Source: an uncultured Psychroserpens sp.
GTDB taxonomy: Bacteria > Bacteroidota > Bacteroidia > Flavobacteriales > Flavobacteriaceae
Length of the DNA stretch: 64,000 bases
Assembly (NCBI RefSeq): GCF_947500255.1
Contig: NZ_CANMRL010000003.1
Coordinates: 496,001-560,000, forward strand
Direction: 5' to 3'
Positions 51,112 through 59,973 of the stretch are shown in pieces (positions within the stretch are counted from its first letter, which is position 1; each line of letters begins with the position of its first letter). The notes under the pieces are model-generated. The model was given only the letters and a program-made list of their open reading frames with translations. It did no database searches and had not been told where the DNA came from. Both the position numbers and the translations under genes were made by a program.

Positions 51112-52416
51112 ATGAAACAACCCCTTAGTATTTTTTGGTTTAGACGTGATCTTAGACTTGATGACAATGTAGGCTTATATAAAGCTCTTAAGAGTGATTA
51201 TCCTGTCTTACCTATTTTTATCTTTGACTCAGAAATACTAAGTAAACTTCCAGAAAATGATGCTAGAGTCACTTTTATTCATGATACTTTACAGAAAATG
51301 CGAATAGCACTTCATGAAGAACACAACAGTAGTATTGCCATGTTTTATGGAAAACCAATAGATATATATGAGCAGTTAGTTAAAGATTATGATATCCAAG
51401 TTGTGTATACCAATCACGATTATGAACCCTACGCTAGAGAACGAGATAATGAAATAAAAAGGCTTTTATCCAAAAAAAATATTGAATTCAAAACGTTTAA
51501 AGATCAGGTCGTTTTTGAAAAAGATGAAGTGGTAAAAAAAGATGGTAATCCATATGTAGTTTATACACCTTACATGAAAGTATGGAAAGCCCAATTTAGA
51601 ACTCGTAATCTTGATTTTTTTCATACAAACCCTCTTTTAAAGAACCTAATCAAGCACACGAACTTACCTAATTTGAGTTTATTTGATATCGGATTTAAAA
51701 CGTCAACCCTAAAGATAGCTAAGTATGATGTAACACCTACATTGATTCAAGACTACGAAAACACTCGTAATTTTCCAGCTAAAGACTCGACATCTCGATT
51801 AGGTCCGCATCTACGTTTTGGAACTGTAAGCATTCGGAAAATGGTAAAGAAAGCCGTAGCCGAAAACAATGAAATCTTCTGGCAAGAACTAATTTGGAGA
51901 GAATTTTTCATGCAGATATTATGGCATTTTCCACATACAGCAACAGAATCATTTAAATCCAAATACGACAGAATAGAATGGCGCAATAACGAAGATGAAT
52001 TCCAACTTTGGTGTGAAGGAAAAACTGGATATCCTCTTGTTGATGCCGGAATGCGACAACTCAACCAAACCGGATTTATGCACAATCGTGTGAGGATGCT
52101 AGTTGGTAGTTTTTTATGTAAGCACTTACTTATTGATTGGCGTTGGGGCGAAGCTTATTTCGCTGAAAAATTACACGATTATGACATGGCAAGCAATGTT
52201 GGAAACTGGCAATGGGTTGCAGGTTCTGGAGTTGATGCTGCACCATATTTCAGGATTTTTAACCCAACCTCTCAAATCCAAAAGTTTGACAAGGATCATA
52301 CATACATCAAAACTTGGGTTCCAGATTACCAAGAATTTACTTATCCTAAACCCATTGTTGATCATAAAGAAGCTAGAGAACGTTGTCTTAAAACATATAA
52401 AGAAGCACTGCAATAA
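51112..52416 (+). CDS. phrB: Deoxyribodipyrimidine photolyase/cryptochrome (class I type)
   Basis: 434 residues. The N-terminal antenna domain begins IFWFRRDLRLDDNVGLYKAL. The FAD domain (about 215-425) includes RLGPHLRFGTVSIRKM, WQELIWREFFMQILWHFP, GYPLVDAGMRQLNQTGFMHNR in part, and SNVGNWQWVAGSGVDAAPY, the Trp/Asn-rich FAD pocket. Repair of UV-made cyclobutane dimers by blue light is the likely function; a signalling cryptochrome role cannot be excluded. Last gene of the light-stress operon, which also makes the pterin precursor (folE). Confidence 0.95.
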   Translation: MKQPLSIFWFRRDLRLDDNVGLYKALKSDYPVLPIFIFDSEILSKLPENDARVTFIHDTLQKMRIALHEEHNSSIAMFYGKPIDIYEQLVKDYDIQVVYTNHDYEPYARERDNEIKRLLSKKNIEFKTFKDQVVFEKDEVVKKDGNPYVVYTPYMKVWKAQFRTRNLDFFHTNPLLKNLIKHTNLPNLSLFDIGFKTSTLKIAKYDVTPTLIQDYENTRNFPAKDSTSRLGPHLRFGTVSIRKMVKKAVAENNEIFWQELIWREFFMQILWHFPHTATESFKSKYDRIEWRNNEDEFQLWCEGKTGYPLVDAGMRQLNQTGFMHNRVRMLVGSFLCKHLLIDWRWGEAYFAEKLHDYDMASNVGNWQWVAGSGVDAAPYFRIFNPTSQIQKFDKDHTYIKTWVPDYQEFTYPKPIVDHKEARERCLKTYKEALQ

Positions 52417-52487
52417 ATCCTAACATATTTTTAAGAGTCTCATGGTTGTTTTTCACTAAATTTAAGTGCTCAACTTTATGAATAACT

Positions 52488-53189
52488 ATGCAGCTTCGTT
52501 TTATTTGGATTCTATTTATCTCATTATCATTTTATTCACAAGATAAATCCAAACAACTTTTATTCGTTGGAAACAGCTTAACATACACAAACGATCTTCC
52601 AAAAATTGTTGAGCATATAGCTTCAAATTTTAACGAAACTGTTGAAACAACAACATTGTGTTATCCAAATTATGCTTTAGTAGATCACTTAAAAGAAGGA
52701 AAACTTCAAAAGTTATTAAAAACAGGTACGTTTGATTATGTGATTGTGCAGCAAGGTCCTTCTTCACAAAACGAAGGGAAACAAATGCTCTTGAATGATG
52801 GCGCTAAAATTAAAGTGCTATGTGATGACAATGGAAGTCAGTTAGCCTTTTTTATGGTATGGCCGTCAAAATACTATTATCACACTTTTGATGCTGTGAT
52901 AGCAAATCACAAATTAGCTGCCAAGACTAACAATGCTTTGTTATGCCCAGTGGGAGAACTATGGAAAGCTTACGATATGGTCAAAGGTCTAGAAACTTTA
53001 TATAGTGCAGATGATTTTCATCCATCCAAAGCTGGAAGCTTTTTAGCTGCGCTAACTATTTTTAATACTATATATCCAGATAAAACATTAAAAGACTTAC
53101 CGTTTGAAATGTCTCAGACGTGGATGACCAGTAAAGATTCATTTCATTCAATAATTAAATTAATCAATAATAAAAATCTAAAAAAATGA
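52488..53189 (+). CDS. Secreted SGNH/GDSL-type hydrolase
   Basis: 233 residues with a signal segment (FIWILFISLSFYSQ). LLFVGNSLTYTNDLP supplies the catalytic Ser block (GNS), VIVQQGPSSQNEG fits block III, and SADDFHPSKAGSFLAA holds the Asp-x-x-His block V. It should act as an esterase or deacetylase outside the cytoplasm. Overlaps the next gene by four bases (ATGA), so it is translationally coupled. Separate from the photolyase operon by 71 bases. Confidence 0.85.
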   Translation: MQLRFIWILFISLSFYSQDKSKQLLFVGNSLTYTNDLPKIVEHIASNFNETVETTTLCYPNYALVDHLKEGKLQKLLKTGTFDYVIVQQGPSSQNEGKQMLLNDGAKIKVLCDDNGSQLAFFMVWPSKYYYHTFDAVIANHKLAAKTNNALLCPVGELWKAYDMVKGLETLYSADDFHPSKAGSFLAALTIFNTIYPDKTLKDLPFEMSQTWMTSKDSFHSIIKLINNKNLKK

Positions 53190-53548
53190 ACACTAAAGAC
53201 GTCGCACAACAATGGACTCAGATGTGCAGAGAAGGTAAAAACTTAGACTGCATCAATGAACTTTATGCTGAAAATGTAACAAGCAGAGAAATGCCAGGTA
53301 TGCCTGATGAGATTGTTTCAGGTAAACAGAATGTATGGAACAAAAACAAAGAGTGGTTAGATAATGTTGCCGAATGGCATGGTGGTGAAATAAGTGAGCC
53401 TACAGTTACTAACAATCATTTTACGAGTAAAATGACCTTTGATGTTACTTTTAAAGATAGAGGAAGACAACAAATGGAGGAAGTTGCAGTTTTTGAAGTT
53501 AAAGATGGAAAAATAACTAATGAGCAGTTTTTCTATTCAATGGAATAA
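53186..53548 (+). CDS. NTF2/SnoaL-like small protein
   Basis: 120 residues. Pattern AQQWTQMCREGKNLDCINELYAENV, GKQNVWNKNKEWLDNVAEWHGG and GRQQMEEVAVFEVKDGKI fits the SnoaL/NTF2 cone fold. No catalytic residues can be assigned. It overlaps the SGNH hydrolase gene and precedes a small secreted protein by six bases, making a three-gene unit. Two other NTF2-type or ligand-binding small proteins occur in the window but are not close copies. Confidence 0.75.
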   Translation: MNTKDVAQQWTQMCREGKNLDCINELYAENVTSREMPGMPDEIVSGKQNVWNKNKEWLDNVAEWHGGEISEPTVTNNHFTSKMTFDVTFKDRGRQQMEEVAVFEVKDGKITNEQFFYSME

Positions 53549-53554
53549 TTCAAT

Positions 53555-53950
53555 ATGAAACTATACACTGTATTTGCTTTTTTATGCTGTAGCATCTGTT
53601 TTGCACAACACGATGAAAATATTTCCAGCATGGATTTTGTACAAATCCAAAATGATAACGTAGCCGAAGCTATGCACTATTATAACAATAATTGGAAAGT
53701 GCTAAGAATTAAAGCACTTGAAAAGGATTATATAGCATCTTATCAAATCTTAAAAACGGAGTTTACTGATGAAGCTCCTTTTCATTTGATCTTGGTAACA
53801 ACTTATAAAAACAAAGCGCAATTTGATGCTCGCGAAACCCATTTTCGAGAACTCATAGACGAATTAGGCAAACTCAATTTGTTAAATGATAAGAAACCAG
53901 AAGAGTTTAGAAAAACACTTATGGGTACTGATGCGAAGCATCTCAATTAA
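53555..53950 (+). CDS. Small secreted protein of unknown function
   Basis: 131 residues. Signal peptide (LYTVFAFLCCSICFAQ), then a mature part with an EthD/dimeric-ferredoxin-like pattern (MDFVQIQNDNVAEAMHYYNN, SYQILKTEFTDEAPFHLILV, TTYKNKAQFDARETHFRELI). Not confidently assigned. Third gene of the SGNH/NTF2 unit; a strong terminator follows. Confidence 0.7.
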   Translation: MKLYTVFAFLCCSICFAQHDENISSMDFVQIQNDNVAEAMHYYNNNWKVLRIKALEKDYIASYQILKTEFTDEAPFHLILVTTYKNKAQFDARETHFRELIDELGKLNLLNDKKPEEFRKTLMGTDAKHLN

Positions 53951-53952
53951 AT

Positions 53953-53980
53953 AAAAAGCCTCGAATTATCGAGGCTTTTT
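53953..53980. terminator. Bidirectional terminator between the small secreted protein and murA
   Basis: AAAAAGCCTCGA, four-base loop, TCGAGGCTTTTT: perfect 12-bp stem with A- and T-tracts inside it. Confidence 0.92.
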
Positions 53981-54005
53981 ATTTATGATTTTTCCTTAGA
54001 AGAAT

Positions 54006-55322
54006 TTAATTTCCATCAACTCGTGTGATCTTGGCTCCAATAGCTCTTAAACGCTCGTCAATGTTCTCATAACCTCTATCGATTTGTTCAATATTATGAA
54101 TTGTTGATGTTCCACTGGCAGATAAAGCTGCAATTAATAATGACACACCTGCTCTAATATCTGGAGAGGTCATTGTAGTCGCTTTCAACTGCGATTTAAA
54201 ATCATGACCAATTACTGTGGCACGATGCGGATCGCAAAGAATAATTTTGGCTCCCATATCGATGAGCTTATCCACAAAGAATAAACGGCTTTCAAACATT
54301 TTTTGATGTACAAGTGCGCTTCCTCTAGCTTGTGTTAACACTACTAAAACGATACTCAATAGGTCTGGTGTAAACCCAGGCCAAGGCGCATCTGAAACTG
54401 TTAGAATTGAACCGTCTATATAGTTTTGTACTTCGTAACCATTAGTATGTGCTGGAATATGAATATCATCGCCTTGTTGTTCTACAGTGATTCCTATTTT
54501 TCTAAACACATCTGGTATTTGACCTAAATCGTCCCAACTTACATTAGTAATAGTAAGTTCACTTTTAGTCATTGCGGCTAACCCAATCCAACTTCCAATT
54601 TCGATCATATCTGGAAGCATTCTATGCGTTGTTCCGCCTAATGTATCCACACCATCTATGATTAACATATTAGAACCAACGCCCTTGATCTTAGCTCCCA
54701 TTCTATTGAGCATTTTACAAAGTTGTTGCAAATAAGGTTCACAAGCTGCATTATAAATAGTAGTGGTTCCTTCAGCAAGGACAGCAGCCATTACAATATT
54801 TGCTGTTCCAGTAACTGAGGCTTCATCGAGGAGCATATAAGTTCCTTTAAGTTTATCAGCTTCTACACCATAAAAGTAATCCTCTTTATTATATCTAAAT
54901 TTTGCACCAAGATTGATAAATCCTTCAAAGTGAGTATCTAAACGACGACGGCCAATCTTATCTCCTCCAGGTTTTGGAATATATCCTTTTCCGAAGCGTG
55001 CTAACAATGGACCTACAATCATAATAGAACCTCTAAGCCCTTTTCCATCTTCTTTAAACTCGGCAGACTCTAAATACTTGAGATTAACCTCGTCGGCTTT
55101 AAAAGTATAAGATCCCTTACCAACATTATTAATTTTAACACCTAGCTTTTTAAGCAGAGCAATAAGCTTGTTTACATCGATAATATCTGGAATGTTATCG
55201 ATTCTAATTTCTTCTGCAGTCAAGAGTACCGCACATAAAATTTGTAATGCTTCGTTTTTAGCACCTTGAGGTTGTATTTTTCCCTTTAACTGGTGACCTC
55301 CTTCAATAATAAATGTTCCCAT
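54006..55322 (-). CDS. murA: UDP-N-acetylglucosamine 1-carboxyvinyltransferase with Asp in place of catalytic Cys
   Basis: 438 residues. First committed step of peptidoglycan synthesis: transfer of enolpyruvate from PEP to UDP-GlcNAc. Family landmarks are LKGKIQPQGAKNEALQIL (Lys-Asn pair), ARFGKGYIPKPGGDKIGRRR, LAEGTTTIYNAACEP and QIDRGYENIDERLRAIGAKI in part. In the PGGC loop of E. coli MurA the residue matching Cys115 is Asp here (codon GAT at 54960-54962, residue 121). It lies 9 bases after the DUF4290 gene on the same strand. Confidence 0.96.
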   Translation of the reverse strand: MGTFIIEGGHQLKGKIQPQGAKNEALQILCAVLLTAEEIRIDNIPDIIDVNKLIALLKKLGVKINNVGKGSYTFKADEVNLKYLESAEFKEDGKGLRGSIMIVGPLLARFGKGYIPKPGGDKIGRRRLDTHFEGFINLGAKFRYNKEDYFYGVEADKLKGTYMLLDEASVTGTANIVMAAVLAEGTTTIYNAACEPYLQQLCKMLNRMGAKIKGVGSNMLIIDGVDTLGGTTHRMLPDMIEIGSWIGLAAMTKSELTITNVSWDDLGQIPDVFRKIGITVEQQGDDIHIPAHTNGYEVQNYIDGSILTVSDAPWPGFTPDLLSIVLVVLTQARGSALVHQKMFESRLFFVDKLIDMGAKIILCDPHRATVIGHDFKSQLKATTMTSPDIRAGVSLLIAALSASGTSTIHNIEQIDRGYENIDERLRAIGAKITRVDGN

Positions 55323-55331
55323 GAACTATAG

Positions 55332-55967
55332 TTAGTAACGTTTTCGGTTTTTGTTCTTTTTGTGATGCGACTTCTTATTGCTAGAATATTTCTTTTTGTT
55401 TCTCATCAAACTGGTAGAATCTGAAAGGTCTTCAGCACCTCCTTTTAAATTAATCTTGCCTCCTGAAAGCTCAAATAAGTGCTCAAAAATCACGTCATCT
55501 TCTACCGTATCTTTGTTCCAATTCAGGAAACACTTTTTCATATGGTTGGCAATAGTATATACCAACGCTTCTTTTAACTCACCCTCTTCCCATGTATTGG
55601 CAACATCAATCATTGTTTTGATGTTATTTCCGTAGAAACGATATTTAGGGTGGTTTTGAGGATATTTTAAAGGTTCTGGGTTTTCACTCAACTCTTCTTT
55701 TGAAGGCTTAGGGTATGGTGAATCTGCATCCAATTTGAAATCGGACATAATAAATAATTGATCCCAAAGTTTATGCTGAAAATCTGGCACATCACGCAAA
55801 TGTGGCTGTAAATTCCCCATCACGTTAATGATTGATTTTGCAACTTTATTACGCTCTTCCTTAGTTGGCAAATCTTTAGCGTAATTAATCATTTTTTGAA
55901 GATGTCTTCCATACTCAGGAATAATCAAATGTTCACGCTCTGTGTTGTATTCTAAATCGTCTATCAA
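55332..55967 (-). CDS. DUF4290 protein with TTG start
   Basis: 211 residues from TTG 55965-55967; homologues begin around the same LEYNTxRxxLIIPEYGRH segment, and no ATG lies upstream in frame. A helical DUF4290 domain (EYGRHLQKMINYAKDLPTKE, NVMGNLQPHLRDVPDFQHKLW in part, YRFYGNNIKTMIDVA) is followed by a basic, low-complexity tail (KKYSSNKKSHHKKNKNRKRY) that may bind RNA or DNA. Restricted to Bacteroidota, function unknown. Conserved linkage to murA suggests an envelope or growth role. Confidence 0.88.
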   Translation of the reverse strand: MIDDLEYNTEREHLIIPEYGRHLQKMINYAKDLPTKEERNKVAKSIINVMGNLQPHLRDVPDFQHKLWDQLFIMSDFKLDADSPYPKPSKEELSENPEPLKYPQNHPKYRFYGNNIKTMIDVANTWEEGELKEALVYTIANHMKKCFLNWNKDTVEDDVIFEHLFELSGGKINLKGGAEDLSDSTSLMRNKKKYSSNKKSHHKKNKNRKRY

Positions 55968-56058
55968 AATATAAATTTGTGTAGTATTTTTAAATCATGC
56001 ATGAAGTACATCTGCATGTGCTTGCAAAATACAAAAAAATAGTTATTGAAACTTCTTT

Positions 56059-56352
56059 TTACAAAGAAATAACACCTTCAACAGAATTGGCTACTTCCTT
56101 GTATTTAGCAATAACAGCATCAGGGTCTTTCATTTGTAAATTAACCGATACGCTCGTGTAAGTACCTTTACCCGATTCTTTAGTTGTAATTACTGCGCCA
56201 AGATTATTAAATAAATCTTCTATCTGCTTTATTTTATTAGGATCTGTAGGCACTATAAATTTGTAAAGATATTCAGATGGCCAAGTTGTTGTTTCATATA
56301 ATTGACCTCTGAGTTTTTTATAAAATTCTTCTGATTTTTTCTGTGGACTCAT
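56059..56352 (-). CDS. DUF493 (YbeD-like) protein
   Basis: 97 residues from ATG 56352: WPSEYLYKFIVPTDPNKIKQ, GAVITTKESGKGTYTSVSVN and MKDPDAVIAKYKEVANSVEG mark the ACT-like DUF493 fold. Role unknown; YbeD relatives sit near lipoate genes in enteric bacteria. Open frame continues upstream to 56430, but the -7 box TATCTTTG at 56372-56379 lies in that stretch, so the ATG is chosen. Divergent from the NTPase gene. Confidence 0.88.
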   Translation of the reverse strand: MSPQKKSEEFYKKLRGQLYETTTWPSEYLYKFIVPTDPNKIKQIEDLFNNLGAVITTKESGKGTYTSVSVNLQMKDPDAVIAKYKEVANSVEGVISL

Positions 56353-56371
56353 AACATTTTTTCTTCGGAAG

Positions 56372-56379
56372 CAAAGATA
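56372..56379 (-). promoter_or_regulatory. -7 box of the DUF493 gene (TATCTTTG)
   Basis: Exact TAnnTTTG match on the minus strand, 19 bases before ATG 56352. No -33 TTG at normal spacing. Confidence 0.5.
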
Positions 56380-56442
56380 CATTTTACTTTGTATTTTGCT
56401 TTGCCTAATTATTGTTAATTTTACAGCCAAAACCTTGCCAAT

Positions 56443-56982
56443 TTGAATACAAGAAAAATCGTTATAACTGGTGGTCCTGGAACAGGAAAATCATCTATAA
56501 TTAATGAACTTATAAAACGTGATTACACCTGCTTTGAAGAAGTCTCAAGACAAGTAACATTAGCAGCCAGAGAGGATGGAATCGAGCAGTTGTTCTTAAC
56601 CAAACCTTTGTTATTTAGCGAATTACTGTTAAATGCTAGAATCCAGCAATTCAAAGACGCTCAAGCTATTAAAAAGGACATTATATTTTTAGATAGAGGC
56701 CTCCCAGATGTTTTAGCCTATATGGATTACGCCAATAGTGATTATCCAAAAGAGTTTACAGAGGCATGTGAAACTCATGTTTATGATAAAGTTTTTGTTC
56801 TAACACCTTGGCAAGAAATTTTTGTAACTGATAACGAACGTTATGAGAATTTTGATCAAGCTGTAGAAATTCATCATGCATTACTAGATACATATGAGCG
56901 TTTTGGATATCAATTAACCGATGTGCCTTTTGCAAGCATAGAGCAGCGCGCAGATTTTATTTTAGAGATCTTAAATGTATAG
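56443..56982 (+). CDS. AAA-type (AAA_28) NTPase, probable nucleoside/nucleotide kinase-like, TTG start
   Basis: 179 residues. Walker A GGPGTGKSSI at residues 9-18, a DRGLPDVLAY motif as in NadR-type and thymidylate-type kinases, and a long helix pair. The frame begins TTG AAT ACA; homologues begin MNxKxIVITGGPGTGKSS, so TTG is the true start and no ATG exists upstream. The ATG of recQ follows the stop directly. Substrate unknown. Confidence 0.82.
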   Translation: MNTRKIVITGGPGTGKSSIINELIKRDYTCFEEVSRQVTLAAREDGIEQLFLTKPLLFSELLLNARIQQFKDAQAIKKDIIFLDRGLPDVLAYMDYANSDYPKEFTEACETHVYDKVFVLTPWQEIFVTDNERYENFDQAVEIHHALLDTYERFGYQLTDVPFASIEQRADFILEILNV

Positions 56983-58881
56983 ATGTCACATCCTATCAAC
57001 ATATTAGAACAATATTGGAACCACACTTCATTTAGGCCTTATCAAGAAGAGATTATTCAGTCTGTTTTAGATAATAATGACACCTTTGCGTTATTACCTA
57101 CTGGAGGTGGAAAATCTATATGTTTTCAAATTCCAGCGCTAATTAAAGATGGTATTTGTATTGTCATATCTCCATTAATAGCTTTAATGAAAGATCAAGT
57201 GAATACTTTAAAAAGAAAAGGTATTAAAGCTATGGCAATCACCAGTGGCATTAAATATAATGAACTTGATACGATGCTCGATAATTGCATTTATGGCAAT
57301 TATAAATTTTTATACCTATCTCCAGAACGACTTCAGCAAGATATCGTAAAGCATCGCATACAGCAAATGAATGTAAACCTCATAGCTGTTGACGAAGCCC
57401 ATTGTATTAGTCAATGGGGAAATGATTTTAGACCTGCTTACAAAAACATTACACTTCTAAGACAATTACAACCTAGTGTAAATGTAATTGCATTAACAGC
57501 TACCGCTAAGCCAAAAGTTATAGAAGAAACAATAAACGCCTTAGATTTTATATCTCCAAAAGTATTTAAAGCATCATTTGTTAGACCCAATATAGCTTAC
57601 CAAGTTATACACAGTGAAGATAAAATCTATGATTTAGAACAACAGTTAAAAAAATATCCTGGTGCGTCAATTATCTATGTAAGGAGCCGAAAAATGAGTG
57701 TTGATATTCATAACACTTTAGAAAGAAAAGGATTTAGTTCTACCTTTTTCCATGGTGGAATCCCAACCAAAGACAAACAAGATCGCTTGTACCAATGGAT
57801 GAACAATCAAAAGGAAGTTATGGTAGCTACAACTGCTTTTGGTATGGGAATTGATAAATCTGATGTAAAAACAGTTATACATATTAATTTACCTGAAAGT
57901 CTCGAGAGCTACTACCAAGAAGCTGGTCGCGCTGGTAGAAATAATGAAGATGCGTTTGCCATATTATTAACAAATGCTTCAGACGAACAGGTTTTAAAAA
58001 ATCAATTTATCAATAGCTTACCCTCTATCGATGATATTAAGTTAGTATACAGAAAACTATGCAACTACTTTCAGATATCATATGGAGAAGGCGAATTAAC
58101 AACACACCGTTTTAATTTTAGTGAATTTTGCAAAGCTTACGATTTCAAAAGCGCTAAAACATTTAATACACTTAAGCTTTTAGATAGAAATAGTATTATT
58201 AAATTATCACAAGAATTCAATTACAAAACCAAACTACAATTTATTGTAAGCAATCCTGCTATGTTTTCATATTTAGAAACTCATAAGCAATACAATATTA
58301 TTGTAAAAACGATTTTAAGAACTTATGGTGGTATCTTTGAACATCAGTTGGCTATTAATTTGATATTGATTGCAGATAAAGCAGCTACAAATGAAAAAGA
58401 GGTTATCGCTGTCTTACAGCAGCTCCAAAAAGATGGGATTGTAGATTTCTTATTTTCTAATACAGACTCTGAAGTTATTTTTCTTCAACCTAGAGAAGAT
58501 GATAAAACAATACATAGAATTGCAAATGTTGTTGAGCAACAACAAGAGTTAAAACGTTTTCAAGTAAATTCAGTATTAGAATACATAAAAAATGATTCTA
58601 TTTGTAAAAGTAGACAACTACTCCATTATTTTGGAGAAGAGTCGGACAAAAATTGTGGACGTTGTACTGTTTGTAAACCTGATAATATCTCAAAAGAGAA
58701 CATAGATTTTAACACAATCAAACAGCAAGTCATTCGAGCACTGGAAAAGCAACCTTTAAGCTCTAGACAATTAGTTGAACAATTACCAGTAGAAAAAACT
58801 AAACTCCTAAAAATTATAGCAGTATTACTTGAACACGATTTGATTACCACAACACCTGCCAATACTTATAAAATAAAATAG
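56983..58881 (+). CDS. recQ: RecQ-family ATP-dependent DNA helicase
   Basis: 632 residues. Walker A LLPTGGGKSICFQ, DEAH box AVDEAHCISQWG, motif III LTATAKPKV, motif VI QEAGRAGRNN and the zinc cluster CGRCTVC are intact. After the RQC-type winged helix the protein ends with a short helical tail (LSSRQLVEQLPVEKTKLLKI) and lacks a clear HRDC domain, as in many Bacteroidota RecQ. Function: 3'-5' unwinding in recombination and fork repair. It starts right after the NTPase stop and is followed by fmt after 3 bases. Confidence 0.95.
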   Translation: MSHPINILEQYWNHTSFRPYQEEIIQSVLDNNDTFALLPTGGGKSICFQIPALIKDGICIVISPLIALMKDQVNTLKRKGIKAMAITSGIKYNELDTMLDNCIYGNYKFLYLSPERLQQDIVKHRIQQMNVNLIAVDEAHCISQWGNDFRPAYKNITLLRQLQPSVNVIALTATAKPKVIEETINALDFISPKVFKASFVRPNIAYQVIHSEDKIYDLEQQLKKYPGASIIYVRSRKMSVDIHNTLERKGFSSTFFHGGIPTKDKQDRLYQWMNNQKEVMVATTAFGMGIDKSDVKTVIHINLPESLESYYQEAGRAGRNNEDAFAILLTNASDEQVLKNQFINSLPSIDDIKLVYRKLCNYFQISYGEGELTTHRFNFSEFCKAYDFKSAKTFNTLKLLDRNSIIKLSQEFNYKTKLQFIVSNPAMFSYLETHKQYNIIVKTILRTYGGIFEHQLAINLILIADKAATNEKEVIAVLQQLQKDGIVDFLFSNTDSEVIFLQPREDDKTIHRIANVVEQQQELKRFQVNSVLEYIKNDSICKSRQLLHYFGEESDKNCGRCTVCKPDNISKENIDFNTIKQQVIRALEKQPLSSRQLVEQLPVEKTKLLKIIAVLLEHDLITTTPANTYKIK

Positions 58882-58884
58882 ATT

Positions 58885-59838
58885 ATGACGAGAGAGCGAT
58901 TAAAAATCATATTCATGGGAACTCCAGATTTTGCAGTTGCCACATTAAAGACACTTGTTGAGAACGATTATGACGTTGTTGGTGTTATTACTGCTCCAGA
59001 CAAACCTGCAGGACGTGGACGAAAACTGCATGAATCTGCTGTAAAAAAATATGCCATTGAACAAGACTTGAACCTTCTACAACCTACAAACCTTAAAAAT
59101 GAAGACTTCATTAAAGAATTAAAATCCCTTGAAGCAAATCTTCAAATTGTTGTTGCCTTTAGGATGCTCCCTGAAGTTGTTTGGAACATGCCAGCCTATG
59201 GTACATTTAATTTACATGCCTCACTCCTACCAAACTATAGAGGTGCAGCTCCTATACATTGGGCGATTATTAATGGCGAAAAAGTAACTGGTGCTACTAC
59301 TTTTTTTATAGATGAGAAAATAGACACAGGCGCCATTATATTACAAGAGGCAATCGCTGTTGATGATAATGAAACTGTTGGGTCACTTCATGACAAGCTT
59401 ATGGTGATGGGTAGCGAACTTGTAATAAAAACAGTAGACCTTATTCAAGAAGGAACAGTAGAAACAACAATACAGCCTAAAATAGAAAATCTGAAAACCG
59501 CTTATAAACTCAATAAAGAGAATTGTAAGATCGATTGGAACTTAGACATCGACACCATATATAATAAGATACGTGGTTTAAACCCATTCCCAGCAGCTTG
59601 GTGTCGCCTTTACAATAATAATGATGAATTAGATGTCAAAATTTTCAATGTAGAAAAAGAGAATGATGAACACGATTTAGACAACGGACAATTAATCGTC
59701 TCAAAAAATGAGTTAAAAGTTGCAGTTAGAGGTGGTTACATTAATATTAAGGAATTACAACTTCCAGGTAAACGAAAAATGGACGCTAAATCATTACTAA
59801 ATGGATATGATTTTAGTGAAAATGCTAAAATGCTCTAA
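58885..59838 (+). CDS. fmt: Methionyl-tRNA formyltransferase
   Basis: 317 residues. Transfers formyl from 10-formyl-THF to initiator Met-tRNA. IIFMGTPDFAVATLKTLV opens the protein; NLHASLLPNYRGAAPIHWAI holds the HxSLLPxxRG active-site motif (Asn, His); ATTFFIDEKIDTGAII (Asp) follows. The C-terminal OB-like domain begins about residue 205 (LNPFPAAWCRLY). Ordinary length (about 315). Operon with NTPase and recQ is not functionally obvious. Confidence 0.97.
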   Translation: MTRERLKIIFMGTPDFAVATLKTLVENDYDVVGVITAPDKPAGRGRKLHESAVKKYAIEQDLNLLQPTNLKNEDFIKELKSLEANLQIVVAFRMLPEVVWNMPAYGTFNLHASLLPNYRGAAPIHWAIINGEKVTGATTFFIDEKIDTGAIILQEAIAVDDNETVGSLHDKLMVMGSELVIKTVDLIQEGTVETTIQPKIENLKTAYKLNKENCKIDWNLDIDTIYNKIRGLNPFPAAWCRLYNNNDELDVKIFNVEKENDEHDLDNGQLIVSKNELKVAVRGGYINIKELQLPGKRKMDAKSLLNGYDFSENAKML

Positions 59839-59943
59839 AACCCTTATGTTTATTGATATTTGAAAAAAATCCGACGAAATGCAGCCCTTTATTAACAAAT
59901 GCCCTAAGTTATCAACAAATATTTGTATTTCCCTTGCTATTAC

Positions 59944-59973
59944 TTGCGTAGATGGATTTTACGTATAAATTTG
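59944..59973 (+). promoter_or_regulatory. Promoter of the HU gene (TTG-N19-TAAATTTG)
   Basis: TTG 59944-59946, 19-base spacer, TAAATTTG 59966-59973. Both elements and spacing match the consensus. Leader to ATG 60037 is about 60 bases. Confidence 0.8.

Noticed and set aside
24584-53548. NTF2-like proteins at 24584 and 53186 as a recent duplication
   Set aside because: Only the fold pattern is shared; residues differ throughout and no DNA repeat is visible.
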